From Aurantiacibacter sp. D1-12 (lineage in GTDB: Bacteria; Pseudomonadota; Alphaproteobacteria; Sphingomonadales; Sphingomonadaceae), in contig NZ_JAPJZJ010000002.1 of the NCBI RefSeq assembly GCF_028858515.1, forward strand, positions 186,001-250,000: a stretch of DNA of 64,000 nt, read 5' to 3'. The number at the start of each line of letters is the position of its first letter. The stretch's first letter is position 1. Below are positions 1 through 8,617 of this stretch, piece by piece. The notes beneath the pieces are model-generated. The model was given only the letters and a program-made list of their open reading frames with translations. It searched no databases and was not told where the DNA came from. The position numbers were made by a program, and so were the translations under genes.

Positions 1-1
1 C

Positions 2-1309
2 GAACACGGCGCTGCCATCCAGTCTGCCGAAGCTGCCGTGGCTGCAGAGCCGCGCAACGCAGCTTACCGCATGACGCTGGGCAATGCCTATCTTGAAGCC
101 GGTCGCTTCGGCGCGGCTTCGACCAGCTTTGAAGATGCGATGGCGTTGGGTGAGAATAGCCCGCGTGCCGCACTTAGCCTTGCGCTCGCCCTTACCGGCC
201 AGGCCCGTTACTCGGAAGCTTCTGCTGTCCTGAGCGATTGGGAAGGCCGCATTGCTTCTGCCGATATCGGCCTCGCCTTCGCGCTCGCCGGTCAGCCGGA
301 ACGCGGAATCCACATTCTCACCAATGCCATTCGCGGCGGCGATAACTCGGTCAAGACCCGCCAGAACCTCGCCTATGCCTATGCTGTGGCCGGTCGCTGG
401 CGCGAAGCCCGCATGATGGTCGCGCAGGACGTGCCGGCGCATGAAGTGGGCAATCGCATGGCAGAGTGGGCGCAGCTTACCCATGCAGAAGCCTATCAGG
501 CTCGCGTTGCCGGTCTGCTGGGTGTGCCTGCCAATGTCCGCGATAGCGGCCAGCCAGTCCATCTCGCACTGGTCAACGCACCCGGCGCCTCACAGCTTGC
601 CTACGAAGCGTCTGCTCCTGCGGTTGATGCCAATGGCGAGCTTGCTGCTATCGATACTGACCGCATGAACGTTCCGGCTACTGGCGGTGCCTTGCCGCAA
701 GTTGGCGCTCCTGCCGATAGCCCGAGCACTTTCGCTAGTGCCTTTGGCAGTGGCCCGGCGCTCGCTCCCGTACAGGCACCAAACACGAGCTACGCCAGCC
801 GTCCGGTCGTTCAATCAACACCGGGAAGTGCACCGAGTGCATTTGCCCCGCCGCCGCCGGCAGCGCCAGCTGCTTCGGCTCCGCGCCTTCCTGAAATCGC
901 CCGCCCTGCCCTCGCAACCTCGCGTCCGGCAGCAGCTCCGGCCCGCACCGCCAGCCCTGCTGCCGAAGTGGCTCCGTCTGCAGCTCCTGCTTCGGCAGCA
1001 ACCCCGGTCGCCAACCCCACGCACCTTGTGCAGCTGGGCAGTTTCTCGAGCGAAGCGGGTGCAATGCGCGCATGGAACATCTACGTCGCACGCTACCCCG
1101 AGCTGGCTGATCGCGAACGCGTGATCACGCAGGCTGTAGTCAATGGCCGCAACTACTGGCGCGTTTCTGCCGGTGGCTATGACCGCGCGTCGAGCACCGC
1201 CATGTGTGGCCGCGTAAACTCTTCCAACGGTGAAGGTTGCATCAGCTGGGCTGCCAACAGCCCGCTGCCAGGTGCAGTTGATACCGGCGTCCGTCTCGCG
1301 CGCCGCTAA
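2..1309 (+). CDS. TPR and SPOR domain protein, 5' end outside window
   Basis: The reading frame is already open at base 2, so the gene begins upstream of the window and only its last 435 or so codons are seen. The visible N-terminal part is made of helical repeats that look like tetratricopeptide repeats (GNAYLEAGRF, GLAFALAGQPERG, NLAYAYAVAGRWREA). A long Ala/Pro/Ser-rich linker follows, typical of periplasm-spanning regions. The last 80 residues form a SPOR domain starting at THLVQLGSFSSEAGA. SPOR domains bind denuded peptidoglycan glycan strands, mostly at the division septum, so an envelope or division role is inferred. The two cysteines near the C-terminus (MCGRV and GCISW) could form a disulfide. 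The gene ends just before a strong hairpin terminator and converges with the SDR gene. Confidence 0.85.
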   Translation, partial: EHGAAIQSAEAAVAAEPRNAAYRMTLGNAYLEAGRFGAASTSFEDAMALGENSPRAALSLALALTGQARYSEASAVLSDWEGRIASADIGLAFALAGQPERGIHILTNAIRGGDNSVKTRQNLAYAYAVAGRWREARMMVAQDVPAHEVGNRMAEWAQLTHAEAYQARVAGLLGVPANVRDSGQPVHLALVNAPGASQLAYEASAPAVDANGELAAIDTDRMNVPATGGALPQVGAPADSPSTFASAFGSGPALAPVQAPNTSYASRPVVQSTPGSAPSAFAPPPPAAPAASAPRLPEIARPALATSRPAAAPARTASPAAEVAPSAAPASAATPVANPTHLVQLGSFSSEAGAMRAWNIYVARYPELADRERVITQAVVNGRNYWRVSAGGYDRASSTAMCGRVNSSNGEGCISWAANSPLPGAVDTGVRLARR

Positions 1310-1339
1310 GACCTCTTTCTCTCTCCGAGAGACAACAGG

Positions 1340-1374
1340 AAAACCCCTCCCCTAACCGGGAGGGGTTTTCTTTT
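1340..1374. terminator. Bidirectional Rho-independent terminator
   Basis: A perfect 12-bp stem (AAAACCCCTCCC at 1340-1351 paired with GGGAGGGGTTTT at 1358-1369) encloses a 6-nt loop. T-rich sequence follows on the plus strand and the stem itself begins with AAAA, giving a T tract on the minus strand too. It lies between the converging SPOR and SDR genes and probably ends both transcripts. Confidence 0.92.
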
Positions 1375-1381
1375 GCGCTGC

Positions 1382-2143
1382 TTACAGACGGAAGCCGCCG
1401 TCAGCCACAAGTGTACTGCCGGTAGTGAAAGCCGCAGCATCGGACAGCAGGAACATGATCTGCCCTGCCATCTCTTCCGACGTGGCAAAGCGGCCCATCG
1501 GAGTCACCTGCGCCGCCATTGTCGCAATGGCACCCGCCCGGTCCCCTTGGTGCTTTTCCACTAGATCTTCAAAGAACGGTGCTCCGTCCCAGATGCCGGT
1601 GTCGGTTCCTCCCGGCGCAATCGCGTTCACGCGGATGCCGCGCGATGCACATTCTTTCGCCGCAACCTTTGTCAGATGCTTCACTGCCGCCTTGGATGAA
1701 GCATAGTGTGCAATGCCCATTTCCGGCTTCACCGCAGTCACCGACGATGTGAGCACGATGGACGTACCCTTTTTGGCCATGCGGATGGAAGTGCGCAGCG
1801 AGAGGAAGGCGCCATCGAGATTGACGCTCATGACCCGGCGCCAGTTGTCGAGGCTCATCTTCGCAATAGGCTCTCCATCGCCGGGGATGCCTGCATTGAG
1901 TACCGCTAGATCGATTGTGCCGCCTGCGGCCTCGATCCCGTCCCACAAAGCTTCATCGGCGACATCGCCTGCGTGGATCACCGTCTCGCAATCAAAGTTG
2001 AAAGCTTCGAGCGGTTCCTTGTTTATGTCGACGAGGATCAGTTTCGCCACACCGCCTTCAGCCAGCAACTTTGCGCATGCAGCGCCTATTCCTGAAGCCG
2101 CACCGGTAACGAGAGCTGTCTTGCCCGAAAAATCATAGGTCAA
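1382..2143 (-). CDS. SDR family NAD(P)-dependent oxidoreductase
   Basis: This is a 253-residue classical short-chain dehydrogenase/reductase. The Rossmann cofactor motif TGAASGIG is at about 13-20, NAG is at about 83-85, and the catalytic triad has Ser in LTSS (about 133), Tyr147 and Lys151 in YASSK. The acidic residue after beta-2 (LVDINKE) favours NAD(H) over NADP(H). The substrate cannot be read from sequence. The start is a TTG at 2143: an in-frame ATG is absent nearby and GGGAGGAA sits 7-8 bases upstream. The gene overlaps the stop of the pyrC homologue by 11 bases, so it is translated as the third gene of the pyrB operon, although it has no known role in pyrimidine synthesis. Confidence 0.9.
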   Translation of the reverse strand: MTYDFSGKTALVTGAASGIGAACAKLLAEGGVAKLILVDINKEPLEAFNFDCETVIHAGDVADEALWDGIEAAGGTIDLAVLNAGIPGDGEPIAKMSLDNWRRVMSVNLDGAFLSLRTSIRMAKKGTSIVLTSSVTAVKPEMGIAHYASSKAAVKHLTKVAAKECASRGIRVNAIAPGGTDTGIWDGAPFFEDLVEKHQGDRAGAIATMAAQVTPMGRFATSEEMAGQIMFLLSDAAAFTTGSTLVADGGFRL

Positions 2144-3362
2144 TGCGAATTCCTCCCATGAACAGCGCGGTCACCCGGCCCTGCACGGGCTGCCGGTCAA
2201 ACGGGGTGTTGCCGGCCTGGGCTTCCATGTCGCCCGAATTGACGATCCACGGCGCCTCTGGATCGATAATTGCGATGTCAGCTTCCTTGCCTTCCGCAAG
2301 CTCTCCGGCGTTCACTCCCAACAGCCGAGCGGGATTGCCTGCCAGCAATTCGAAAGCACGCGACATGTCGATCACGCCATCGCGGACCAACGTCAATGTC
2401 AGTGGCAGAAGCGTTTCTGCGCCCGACATACCGGACGCGGCATCAGCAAAGGGCAGTCGCTTATCCTCAGGCCCACGTGGATCGTGGCCGCTGGAAATGA
2501 CATCGATAGTGCCGTCACCAATCGCCTCGATCACAGCCTGTCGGTCATCTTCTTCACGCAGCGGCGGAGAGAGACGCGCAAAGGTACGGAAGTCCGCAAT
2601 CGCTAGATCGGACAGCATGAAATGCGCTGGAGTTATGCCCGCAGTTACGGCAACCCCGCGAGCCTTCGCCTGTCGCACCAGCTCAAGTCCTGCACGCGTG
2701 GTGACTTGCCGGGCATGGAGGCGCGCGCCGCTCGCCTCGGCCAGTGCAATGTCGCGCGCCAGAGCCAGTGTTTCGGCCTCTTTAGGAGCGCTGGGCAATC
2801 CGAGCCGTGTTGCCATTTCACCCGCCGTTGCGGCCGCGTTTCCACCCAGCCCTGCATCCTCTGCATGGGTGATCACCACCAGATCGAGCATGGCGGCATA
2901 TTGCAGCAGTCGCATCATCACGCCGCTGTCGCCAATCCACTGTCGGCCAGTGGCAATGGCCTTTGCACCAGCGTCTTGCATCAGGGCGATTTCGGCTAGT
3001 TGTTGTCCTTCCAGCCCAGTGGTCGCCGCAGCCAGCGGGTGGACCCAGAAATCGGGCTTGCCGCTCTGCGTCGCAAAGCGAACCCGCGCCGGATGGTCGA
3101 GCGGCGGAGACTGGTCGGGCATGAGCGCCGCGCGGGTGATCCCGCCGAAGTGCAACGCGGGTTTGTCGATGGCGAAGACGCCAAGATCGACGAGGCCCGG
3201 TGCAACGATCTTGCCGCCAGCATCGACAACGAGGTCTCCATCCTTCGGCGCAACAGCGTCCAGCGTCTCGACGGAGCCATCAACAAAGCGCAGCGAGCCG
3301 TCGACAAGCCCCGCGCTTGTCACGACCTGAGCGTTGGTGATGGTGGTGGAGGCCTGTGTCAT
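2133..3362 (-). CDS. pyrC: Dihydroorotase-like protein lacking metal-binding motifs (PyrC')
   Basis: This 409-residue amidohydrolase-fold protein is encoded directly after pyrB and aligns with class I dihydroorotases over its full length. The signature PGxxDxHxH is degenerate: the sequence is [10 protein letters not shown], so both histidines are gone (Gly61 and Phe63 in their places). The usual TDHAPH region reads SSGHDPRG and lacks the catalytic Asp. In pseudomonads such an inactive homologue (PyrC', sometimes PyrX) is needed to assemble active aspartate transcarbamoylase, and the same structural role is inferred here. An active dihydroorotase should then lie elsewhere in the genome. The start at 3362 overlaps the pyrB stop as ATGA and has GAGGGGGA upstream. 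A start two codons earlier (3368) is also possible. Confidence 0.88.
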   Translation of the reverse strand: MTQASTTITNAQVVTSAGLVDGSLRFVDGSVETLDAVAPKDGDLVVDAGGKIVAPGLVDLGVFAIDKPALHFGGITRAALMPDQSPPLDHPARVRFATQSGKPDFWVHPLAAATTGLEGQQLAEIALMQDAGAKAIATGRQWIGDSGVMMRLLQYAAMLDLVVITHAEDAGLGGNAAATAGEMATRLGLPSAPKEAETLALARDIALAEASGARLHARQVTTRAGLELVRQAKARGVAVTAGITPAHFMLSDLAIADFRTFARLSPPLREEDDRQAVIEAIGDGTIDVISSGHDPRGPEDKRLPFADAASGMSGAETLLPLTLTLVRDGVIDMSRAFELLAGNPARLLGVNAGELAEGKEADIAIIDPEAPWIVNSGDMEAQAGNTPFDRQPVQGRVTALFMGGIRIDL

Positions 3363-4390
3363 ACCCATTCCCCCTCGCCCCAGCCTTCGATCGCCCGCGC
3401 CTTTCGCGTCAGAACATCGAGGCACGCCATGCGGATCGCAACGCCCATTTCGACCTGGGCGGTGATGATTGACCGGCCTTCCATGTCCGCCACATCACTA
3501 TCAATCTCAACCCCGCGGTTCATCGGCCCGGGATGCATCACAATCGCTTGGTCATTTGCCAGCGCGAGCCGATCTCTGGTCAGGCCATAGAGGTGCCGGT
3601 ACTCGCGCGGTGATGGAATGAACTGTCCGTCCATCCGCTCGTTCTGCAAACGCAGCATCATAACCACGTCGGAACCTTTGAGGGCATCGTCGAAGCGATT
3701 GTACGGCTCGACACCCATGTTTGCGATGCCACTTGGCATAAGCGCTGGAGGAGCACAGAGGCGCACCGTCGCGCCCAGCGCTTGCAGGCACAGAATGTTC
3801 GACCGTGCGACCCGGCTGTGCAGAATATCGCCGCAAATCGTCACCGTCAGACCGGTGAAATCTTCCGCATCGTGGCCCATCTCGCGTAGCTTCAAGCGCA
3901 GCGCGAGCGCATCGAGCAGGGCTTGTGTAGGATGCTCGTGCTGCCCGTCACCCGCATTCAAAACCGGACAATCGACTTTGCCCGCTATCAGGCCAACCGC
4001 GCCTGACGAACCATGCCGGATGACAATCGCATCAGCACGCATCGCATTGAGCGTCACGGCCGTATCGATCAGCGTTTCGCCCTTTTTTACAGAGCTTTGC
4101 GCGGCATGCATGTTCACCACATCCGCGCCCAGCCGCTTGCCTGCGATCTCGAAGCTCAACAGCGTTCGCGTGCTGTTTTCGAAGAAGGCGTTGATGATGG
4201 TGAGGCCCGCCAGCTTGTCCGTATGTTTGGCAGCCTGGCGGTTGAATTCAACATACTGCTCTGCCTCAGCAAGCAGGTAGAGAATTTCGTGGCGCTCCAG
4301 ATCACCGATGGCGATCAGGTCACGATGCGGAAAAGCGCGGCCACCCGCCGGAAAGCGGGCGCTGGCTGGGGTGTTCTGCGGCGATGTCAT
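3359..4390 (-). CDS. pyrB: Aspartate carbamoyltransferase catalytic subunit
   Basis: The 343-residue protein catalyses carbamoyl phosphate plus aspartate to carbamoyl aspartate, the committed step of UMP synthesis. Carbamoyl-phosphate-binding motif STRT is at about 73-76, Lys in KKGETL at about 102, HPTQ at about 153, and the C-terminal HPGPMNRG motif is present. The N-terminus is some 30 residues longer than the E. coli enzyme, consistent with class A ATCases that bind a PyrC' partner. ATG at 4390 is chosen; the open frame continues upstream to 4489, but that extension is low-complexity and basic. The gene is coupled to pyrC' by a 4-base overlap and diverges from sppA, with their promoters in 4391-4575. 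I see no pyrI-like regulatory subunit nearby. Confidence 0.95.
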   Translation of the reverse strand: MTSPQNTPASARFPAGGRAFPHRDLIAIGDLERHEILYLLAEAEQYVEFNRQAAKHTDKLAGLTIINAFFENSTRTLLSFEIAGKRLGADVVNMHAAQSSVKKGETLIDTAVTLNAMRADAIVIRHGSSGAVGLIAGKVDCPVLNAGDGQHEHPTQALLDALALRLKLREMGHDAEDFTGLTVTICGDILHSRVARSNILCLQALGATVRLCAPPALMPSGIANMGVEPYNRFDDALKGSDVVMMLRLQNERMDGQFIPSPREYRHLYGLTRDRLALANDQAIVMHPGPMNRGVEIDSDVADMEGRSIITAQVEMGVAIRMACLDVLTRKARAIEGWGEGEWV

Positions 4391-4575
4391 TAAAGCATGC
4401 CCCTTAGGGCGCAGTGGCAGGGCTGGCAATGGCTTTGATGCCAAAGTCGCAAGATCGCGTTTACGTTTCTGGCGCGTTTGTCGAGCCAAATCAGGCGCAA
4501 ATCGCTTGAGGGCTAGCGTAAGCTGCCGCGCGCCACTAGGTCATCACCAAAGCAATTGTTCCAACGGGGTTCCGC
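4391..4575. promoter_or_regulatory. Divergent promoter region pyrB / sppA
   Basis: This 185-base gap between head-to-head pyrB and sppA must hold promoters for both. I could not identify a clear -35/-10 pair or an attenuator hairpin by eye. Confidence 0.4.
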
Positions 4576-6477
4576 ATGGCATTCGCACGCAAAGTCTGGA
4601 AGTTTCTGGTCGCGGTCAAAGATGGCCTCGCGCTCCTCTTCCTGCTGCTCTTCTTCATGATGCTGTTCGCACTGTTGAGCGCGCGGCCCAATCCCGGCGT
4701 GGTGCGTGATGGAGCTCTGCTGCTCGACCTTGATGGCGTGGTGGTGGAAGAGGTGGCGCCAATCGATCCTTTCGCAGCATTACTTTCCAACACCGTGCCG
4801 ACACGCGAGTATGCTGCGCGCGAACTTGTGGCTGCAATTGACGCCGCCGCATCTGACGAGCGGATTGAGGCTCTCGCGCTCGACCTCACAGGGTTTCTGG
4901 GTGGCGGCGCGGTCAATCTGCAGGAGGTAAGCGAAGCGCTCGATCGTTTCCGTGCGAGCGACAAACCGATTTATTCCTACGCAGTTGCCTATTCCGACTC
5001 TTCCGTGCTGCTTGCCGCGCATTCGGACGAGATCTGGGTGGACCCGCTGGGCGGCGTTGCTATCACCGGCCCGGGTGGAGAAAACCTCTACTATGCCAAT
5101 GCGTTGGAGCGGTTCAACGTAACCGCCAACGTCTATCGCGTCGGCACATACAAGAGCGCGGTCGAACCGTGGACGGAAACTGGCATGTCTCCTGAAGCGC
5201 GCGAGAACATGGCGCAATTGCTCGCCACAATCTGGGAAGAATGGCGCGCCAATGTGCAACAGGCCCGTCCCGATGCTGACATTGATCTTGTGACCAGCGA
5301 TGTTGCCGGTTGGCTCGCAGCGTCGAACAACGACATTGCCGAAGCCTCTTTGGCAGCTGGCCTCGCCGATCGTATCGGCACCCGTGTCGAATGGGGTGAG
5401 CGGATTGCCCAGGTTGTTGGCGAAGACCGCTGGAATGACGATCCCGGCTCTTTCGCAGCGACCGAGTACGATCCATGGCTGGCCGACGTGAATGGTGGCA
5501 TCGACCTCGGCAACGATAACAAGATCGGCGTTGTTACTATCGCGGGTGTGATCAGCGATGGTGAAGCGGGGCCCGGCTCGGCCGGAGCGGAACGCATCGC
5601 CAACCTCCTCGATAACGCTCTGGATGAAGGGTTTGATGCTCTTGTCGTTCGGGTGAACTCCCCGGGCGGCACGGTTACGGGCTCCGAAACAATCCGCCGT
5701 GCGATCCTGCGTCATAAAGATGCAGGCATCCCGATTGCAGTATCCATGGGCAATTATGCGGCAAGCGGCGGATACTGGGTGGCAACGCCAGCGGACCGCA
5801 TCTTTGCCGAACCGCAAACGCTCACCGGATCAATCGGCGTGTTTGTCGTGGTGCCAAGCTTTGAAGGCGTGCTGAGCGACTATGGCGTGAGCACCGATGG
5901 CGTGCGCACCACGGGCCTTTCGGGCCAGCCGGACCTGTTCGACGGTTTCAGCCCCGAAGTCGACAGCGTGCTGCAGGCCGGCGTTGAATCCAGCTACTCG
6001 CGCTTCCTTGGCCTCGTGGCGGAAGCACGGGGCATCTCGCTCGAGCGTGCAGACGAGCTTGGTCAGGGCCGCGTATGGGACGGCGGTGCCGCACGTCAGC
6101 TTGGTCTGGTCGACCAGTTCGGCGACTTGCAGGCAGCGATTGCATGGGCGGCAGAGCGCGCAGAACTTGCCGAGGGTGACTACGATGTGACCTATCTGGG
6201 GGCCAACGCTCCCTCTTATGATTCCATCTTTGCCCAGCTGCGGGCGGGCGGGAATGCGAAAGAGCAGACCGGACGCGATGTCACTTCCATGTTTACGCGC
6301 AGGGAAATGGCACGCCTTGGTCGCATCACCGAAGACCTCGATCAACTGATGGGAGCCCAGGGCATTCAGGCCCGCTGCCTTGAGTGCACAATTTTACCGT
6401 CAGCCACACCAGCTGCGGGCCCGCCGCGCGCCGCAGACAACTGGCTCTTCGCACTTGCACAGCTCTGGCGCGACTGA
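4576..6477 (+). CDS. sppA: Signal peptide peptidase SppA, 67K type
   Basis: This 633-residue membrane-bound serine protease degrades remnant signal peptides in the inner membrane. One transmembrane segment lies at about 17-35 (LALLFLLLFFMMLFALL), then two tandem ClpP-like protease domains face the periplasm. The Ser/Lys dyad expected of the full-length form is present: Lys193 in GTYKSAVEP in the first domain and Ser397 in NYAASGGYW in the second. The length is close to the 618 residues of the E. coli enzyme, so this is not the short half-size form. The C-terminus carries a short Cys-containing extension (RCLEC). The gene is followed by tRNA-Val on the same strand after 77 bases. Confidence 0.95.
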   Translation: MAFARKVWKFLVAVKDGLALLFLLLFFMMLFALLSARPNPGVVRDGALLLDLDGVVVEEVAPIDPFAALLSNTVPTREYAARELVAAIDAAASDERIEALALDLTGFLGGGAVNLQEVSEALDRFRASDKPIYSYAVAYSDSSVLLAAHSDEIWVDPLGGVAITGPGGENLYYANALERFNVTANVYRVGTYKSAVEPWTETGMSPEARENMAQLLATIWEEWRANVQQARPDADIDLVTSDVAGWLAASNNDIAEASLAAGLADRIGTRVEWGERIAQVVGEDRWNDDPGSFAATEYDPWLADVNGGIDLGNDNKIGVVTIAGVISDGEAGPGSAGAERIANLLDNALDEGFDALVVRVNSPGGTVTGSETIRRAILRHKDAGIPIAVSMGNYAASGGYWVATPADRIFAEPQTLTGSIGVFVVVPSFEGVLSDYGVSTDGVRTTGLSGQPDLFDGFSPEVDSVLQAGVESSYSRFLGLVAEARGISLERADELGQGRVWDGGAARQLGLVDQFGDLQAAIAWAAERAELAEGDYDVTYLGANAPSYDSIFAQLRAGGNAKEQTGRDVTSMFTRREMARLGRITEDLDQLMGAQGIQARCLECTILPSATPAAGPPRAADNWLFALAQLWRD

Positions 6478-6554
6478 ACCGCTTGTCAATCCTAGCAGGG
6501 CGTGGCAAAGGCCCGCCCCTGCCGTGAATCGCTATTGCAAGCGAGGTATCCGGC

Positions 6555-6629
6555 GGGCGCGTAGCTCAGTGGTAGAGCACACCCTTCACACGGGTGGGGT
6601 CGCAAGTTCAATCCTTGCCGCGCCCACCA
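6555..6629 (+). tRNA. tRNA-Val (anticodon CAC)
   Basis: A full cloverleaf can be folded by hand. The acceptor stem pairs GGGCGCG (6555-6561) with CGCGCCC (6619-6625). The anticodon stem is CACCC/GGGTG with loop TTCACAC, giving anticodon CAC at 6587-6589, which reads GUG (Val). The T arm is GCAAG-TTCAATC-CTTGC. The discriminator is A and CCA is encoded (6627-6629). No variable-arm expansion is seen. Confidence 0.97.
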
Positions 6630-6648
6630 TTCCTCCGGAATAATCGGG

Positions 6649-6885
6649 TCAGATGATGTAGGTCCAGCCGTCGTGTGACTTCACGCGGTTGGTGACCATC
6701 TTGTCGTGCAAAGTGGTGATCTGGCGGCTGCCGGTCTTGATGCAAAGGAACGGGAAAATGCCGTGCAGCAGGCAGGCAATCCCGCCCGCGATCATTCGCA
6801 GACCAAAACCCGAAGCATGGACCAGATGTTCGGAATAGGTCTCACCCACTGATGCCGGATGTTCGGTAAAAGCCTTGCGCAGCAT
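6649..6885 (-). CDS. DUF6356 family small protein
   Basis: A 78-residue protein of a small family common in sphingomonads (DUF6356, recognised from the pattern HPxSVGExYxEHL followed by FGLRMIAGGIACLLHGIFPFLC). One hydrophobic segment at about 31-48 suggests a single membrane-associated helix. Function is unknown. It diverges from the Lrp-type regulator at 6994, with a 108-base gap for both promoters. Confidence 0.75.
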   Translation of the reverse strand: MLRKAFTEHPASVGETYSEHLVHASGFGLRMIAGGIACLLHGIFPFLCIKTGSRQITTLHDKMVTNRVKSHDGWTYII

Positions 6886-6993
6886 GAAATGTCATTCCCT
6901 CACGTGATTTCCTGCTCTTCTAGACTGTCACACCAGCAAATGGCTCCCAAACTTCTCGCTTTTTCTCCACATCTTGGATAATACATCCCTTAA

Positions 6994-7470
6994 ATGAGCA
7001 AAATTCGTAAAATTGATCCCATTGATTGGGCAATCCTTGGCGTCTTGCAGGGCGACGCGACACTTTCTGTCGGCGCAATTGGCGAAAAGGTTGGCCTTTC
7101 ACACAACCCATGCTGGCGACGCATCAGGCGGATGGAAGATGAAGGGATCATCGCAAAGCGGGTCGCTCTGCTCGATCCAGTAAAAGTTGGCCTGAGCACG
7201 AGTGTCTTCGTTGCGATTCGTACCACGCGCCACGATGCCAGCTGGCTGGAAACCTTCGCATCTGCAATCGACGGCATCGATGAAATCGTCGAATGCCACA
7301 GGATGGCGGGCGATATCGACTACATGCTCAAGCTTCGCGTGCGAGACATTGCCGATTATGACCGGATCTACCAGCGACTGATAGCCCGCGTGCCTGGCCT
7401 ATCTGATGTGACTGCCAGCTTCTCCATGGAAGAAATGAAGCTGACAACAGCCCTGCCTCATCCTGACTAG
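6994..7470 (+). CDS. Lrp/AsnC family transcriptional regulator
   Basis: A 158-residue regulator with the standard Lrp layout. The N-terminal winged helix-turn-helix spans about 6-65 (IDWAILGVLQGDATLSV, then the recognition region SHNPCWRRIRRMEDEGII). The C-terminal RAM/ligand-binding domain spans about 70-150 (VECHRMAGDIDYMLKLRVRD, with the conserved GxxDY turn). Lrp-family proteins sense amino acids or related small molecules and often control a neighbouring transporter. The candidate targets here are the divergent DUF6356 gene and the convergent YeiH transporter. This is inference, as no operator is evident. Confidence 0.93.
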   Translation: MSKIRKIDPIDWAILGVLQGDATLSVGAIGEKVGLSHNPCWRRIRRMEDEGIIAKRVALLDPVKVGLSTSVFVAIRTTRHDASWLETFASAIDGIDEIVECHRMAGDIDYMLKLRVRDIADYDRIYQRLIARVPGLSDVTASFSMEEMKLTTALPHPD

Positions 7471-7478
7471 CGTTCCGG

Positions 7479-8546
7479 TCAGGCAATCACGGTCAAGGCC
7501 AGCGTGCTTGCCAAGAGGAACGCGACAAGACTTGCGACCGCAACCGGAACCAAGGGGCGCCATCCAGCTTCAAGCAGGAGCGAGAGGCGCGAACGCATAG
7601 CTGTGGCGATCACCGCGAGCAGCAGCACAGCCTTGGAAAAGTCGAGCGCGTGGGATTGAGCCTGCTCTGGCAGCGTCACCGCATTGGCGATCACGGCCAG
7701 CACGATAAACGCCGCGACGAACCAGGGCATGGAAATTCTCTTACGCTTGCCGGTTCCTTGTTGTTCTTCACCCTGTGCCAACCAGATCGCCGCAAGCGCT
7801 ACGATTGGCCCCAGCATGGCAACGCGCGCCAGCTTGGTTACGGTCGCCGCAGCGCCTGCACTGTCAGAGTAGGAATAGCCTCCACCGATAGCCTGCGCTG
7901 CATCGTGCACGGAAGCGCCGATCAGGAAGCCTGCTTGCGTATCGGTCAGTTCCACCAGCTTGGCGAATGCGGGATAGAATGACATGGCAATCGCGCTCGC
8001 GAGCGCCACGCCGACCAGCGTCACCGAAAAGCGCGCCTGATCAAGCCTTTCCTTGCCGATTACGCCGTAGAGAGCGAGCGCTGCCGATGCCCCGCAAATG
8101 GCTGTCGCACCGCCCGCCAAGAGACCTGCCTCGCGCCCCTCCCCGATCCATCGCGCCGTCAAAATTCCGCTCAGCAGAGTACCTGCCATAACGGCAAAGA
8201 GGCTGACCATGCCAGTCCAGCCCAGCTGGAGAAGATCGCTTACTCCGACTTGCAGACCAAGCAGTGCGATGCCCACTTGCAAAAGGCGCTTGGAAGCAAG
8301 ATCGAGGCCCGGAGCTACCGCGTCCACATCGCCGGCAAAGCTCAGAGCCAGGCCGAGTAAGAGCCCCAGCAGCATGACAGGGAAGGCATATTGTCCGGCA
8401 AGAAATGCGGCAGCTAGCCCGACTGTTCCTGCCAGCAGCAAACCCGGCACAAAATCGCGCCAGCGCCGCTTTTCCGCGGGCCCTTCGGCGAGGTAGTACT
8501 CACCGAACAGGTCGCCGCTGTAATAGTCGCGATTGGCCGTGTTCAT
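7479..8546 (-). CDS. YeiH/YadS family putative sulfate exporter (10-TM)
   Basis: A 355-residue polytopic inner-membrane protein of the YeiH family (Pfam Cons_hypoth698), with about ten hydrophobic segments beginning at LLLAGTVGLAAAFLAG. Family hallmarks include the Gly-rich re-entrant region GGATAICGASAALALYGVIG and the IGASVHDAAQAIGGG motif. Members are annotated as putative sulfate exporters, but substrates are poorly established. The start at ATG 8546 follows GGAGGAGGGG by about 11 bases; an open extension to 8588 is rejected as low complexity. It is 71 bases downstream of the big barrel gene on the same strand and convergent with the Lrp gene. Confidence 0.88.
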   Translation of the reverse strand: MNTANRDYYSGDLFGEYYLAEGPAEKRRWRDFVPGLLLAGTVGLAAAFLAGQYAFPVMLLGLLLGLALSFAGDVDAVAPGLDLASKRLLQVGIALLGLQVGVSDLLQLGWTGMVSLFAVMAGTLLSGILTARWIGEGREAGLLAGGATAICGASAALALYGVIGKERLDQARFSVTLVGVALASAIAMSFYPAFAKLVELTDTQAGFLIGASVHDAAQAIGGGYSYSDSAGAAATVTKLARVAMLGPIVALAAIWLAQGEEQQGTGKRKRISMPWFVAAFIVLAVIANAVTLPEQAQSHALDFSKAVLLLAVIATAMRSRLSLLLEAGWRPLVPVAVASLVAFLLASTLALTVIA

Positions 8547-8617
8547 GCGGCGGCTGTCCCCTCCTCCTGATCCGCGCCTTCTGGCCACAGATCGGGCGAG
8601 AGATCAACCGCAGCGGC

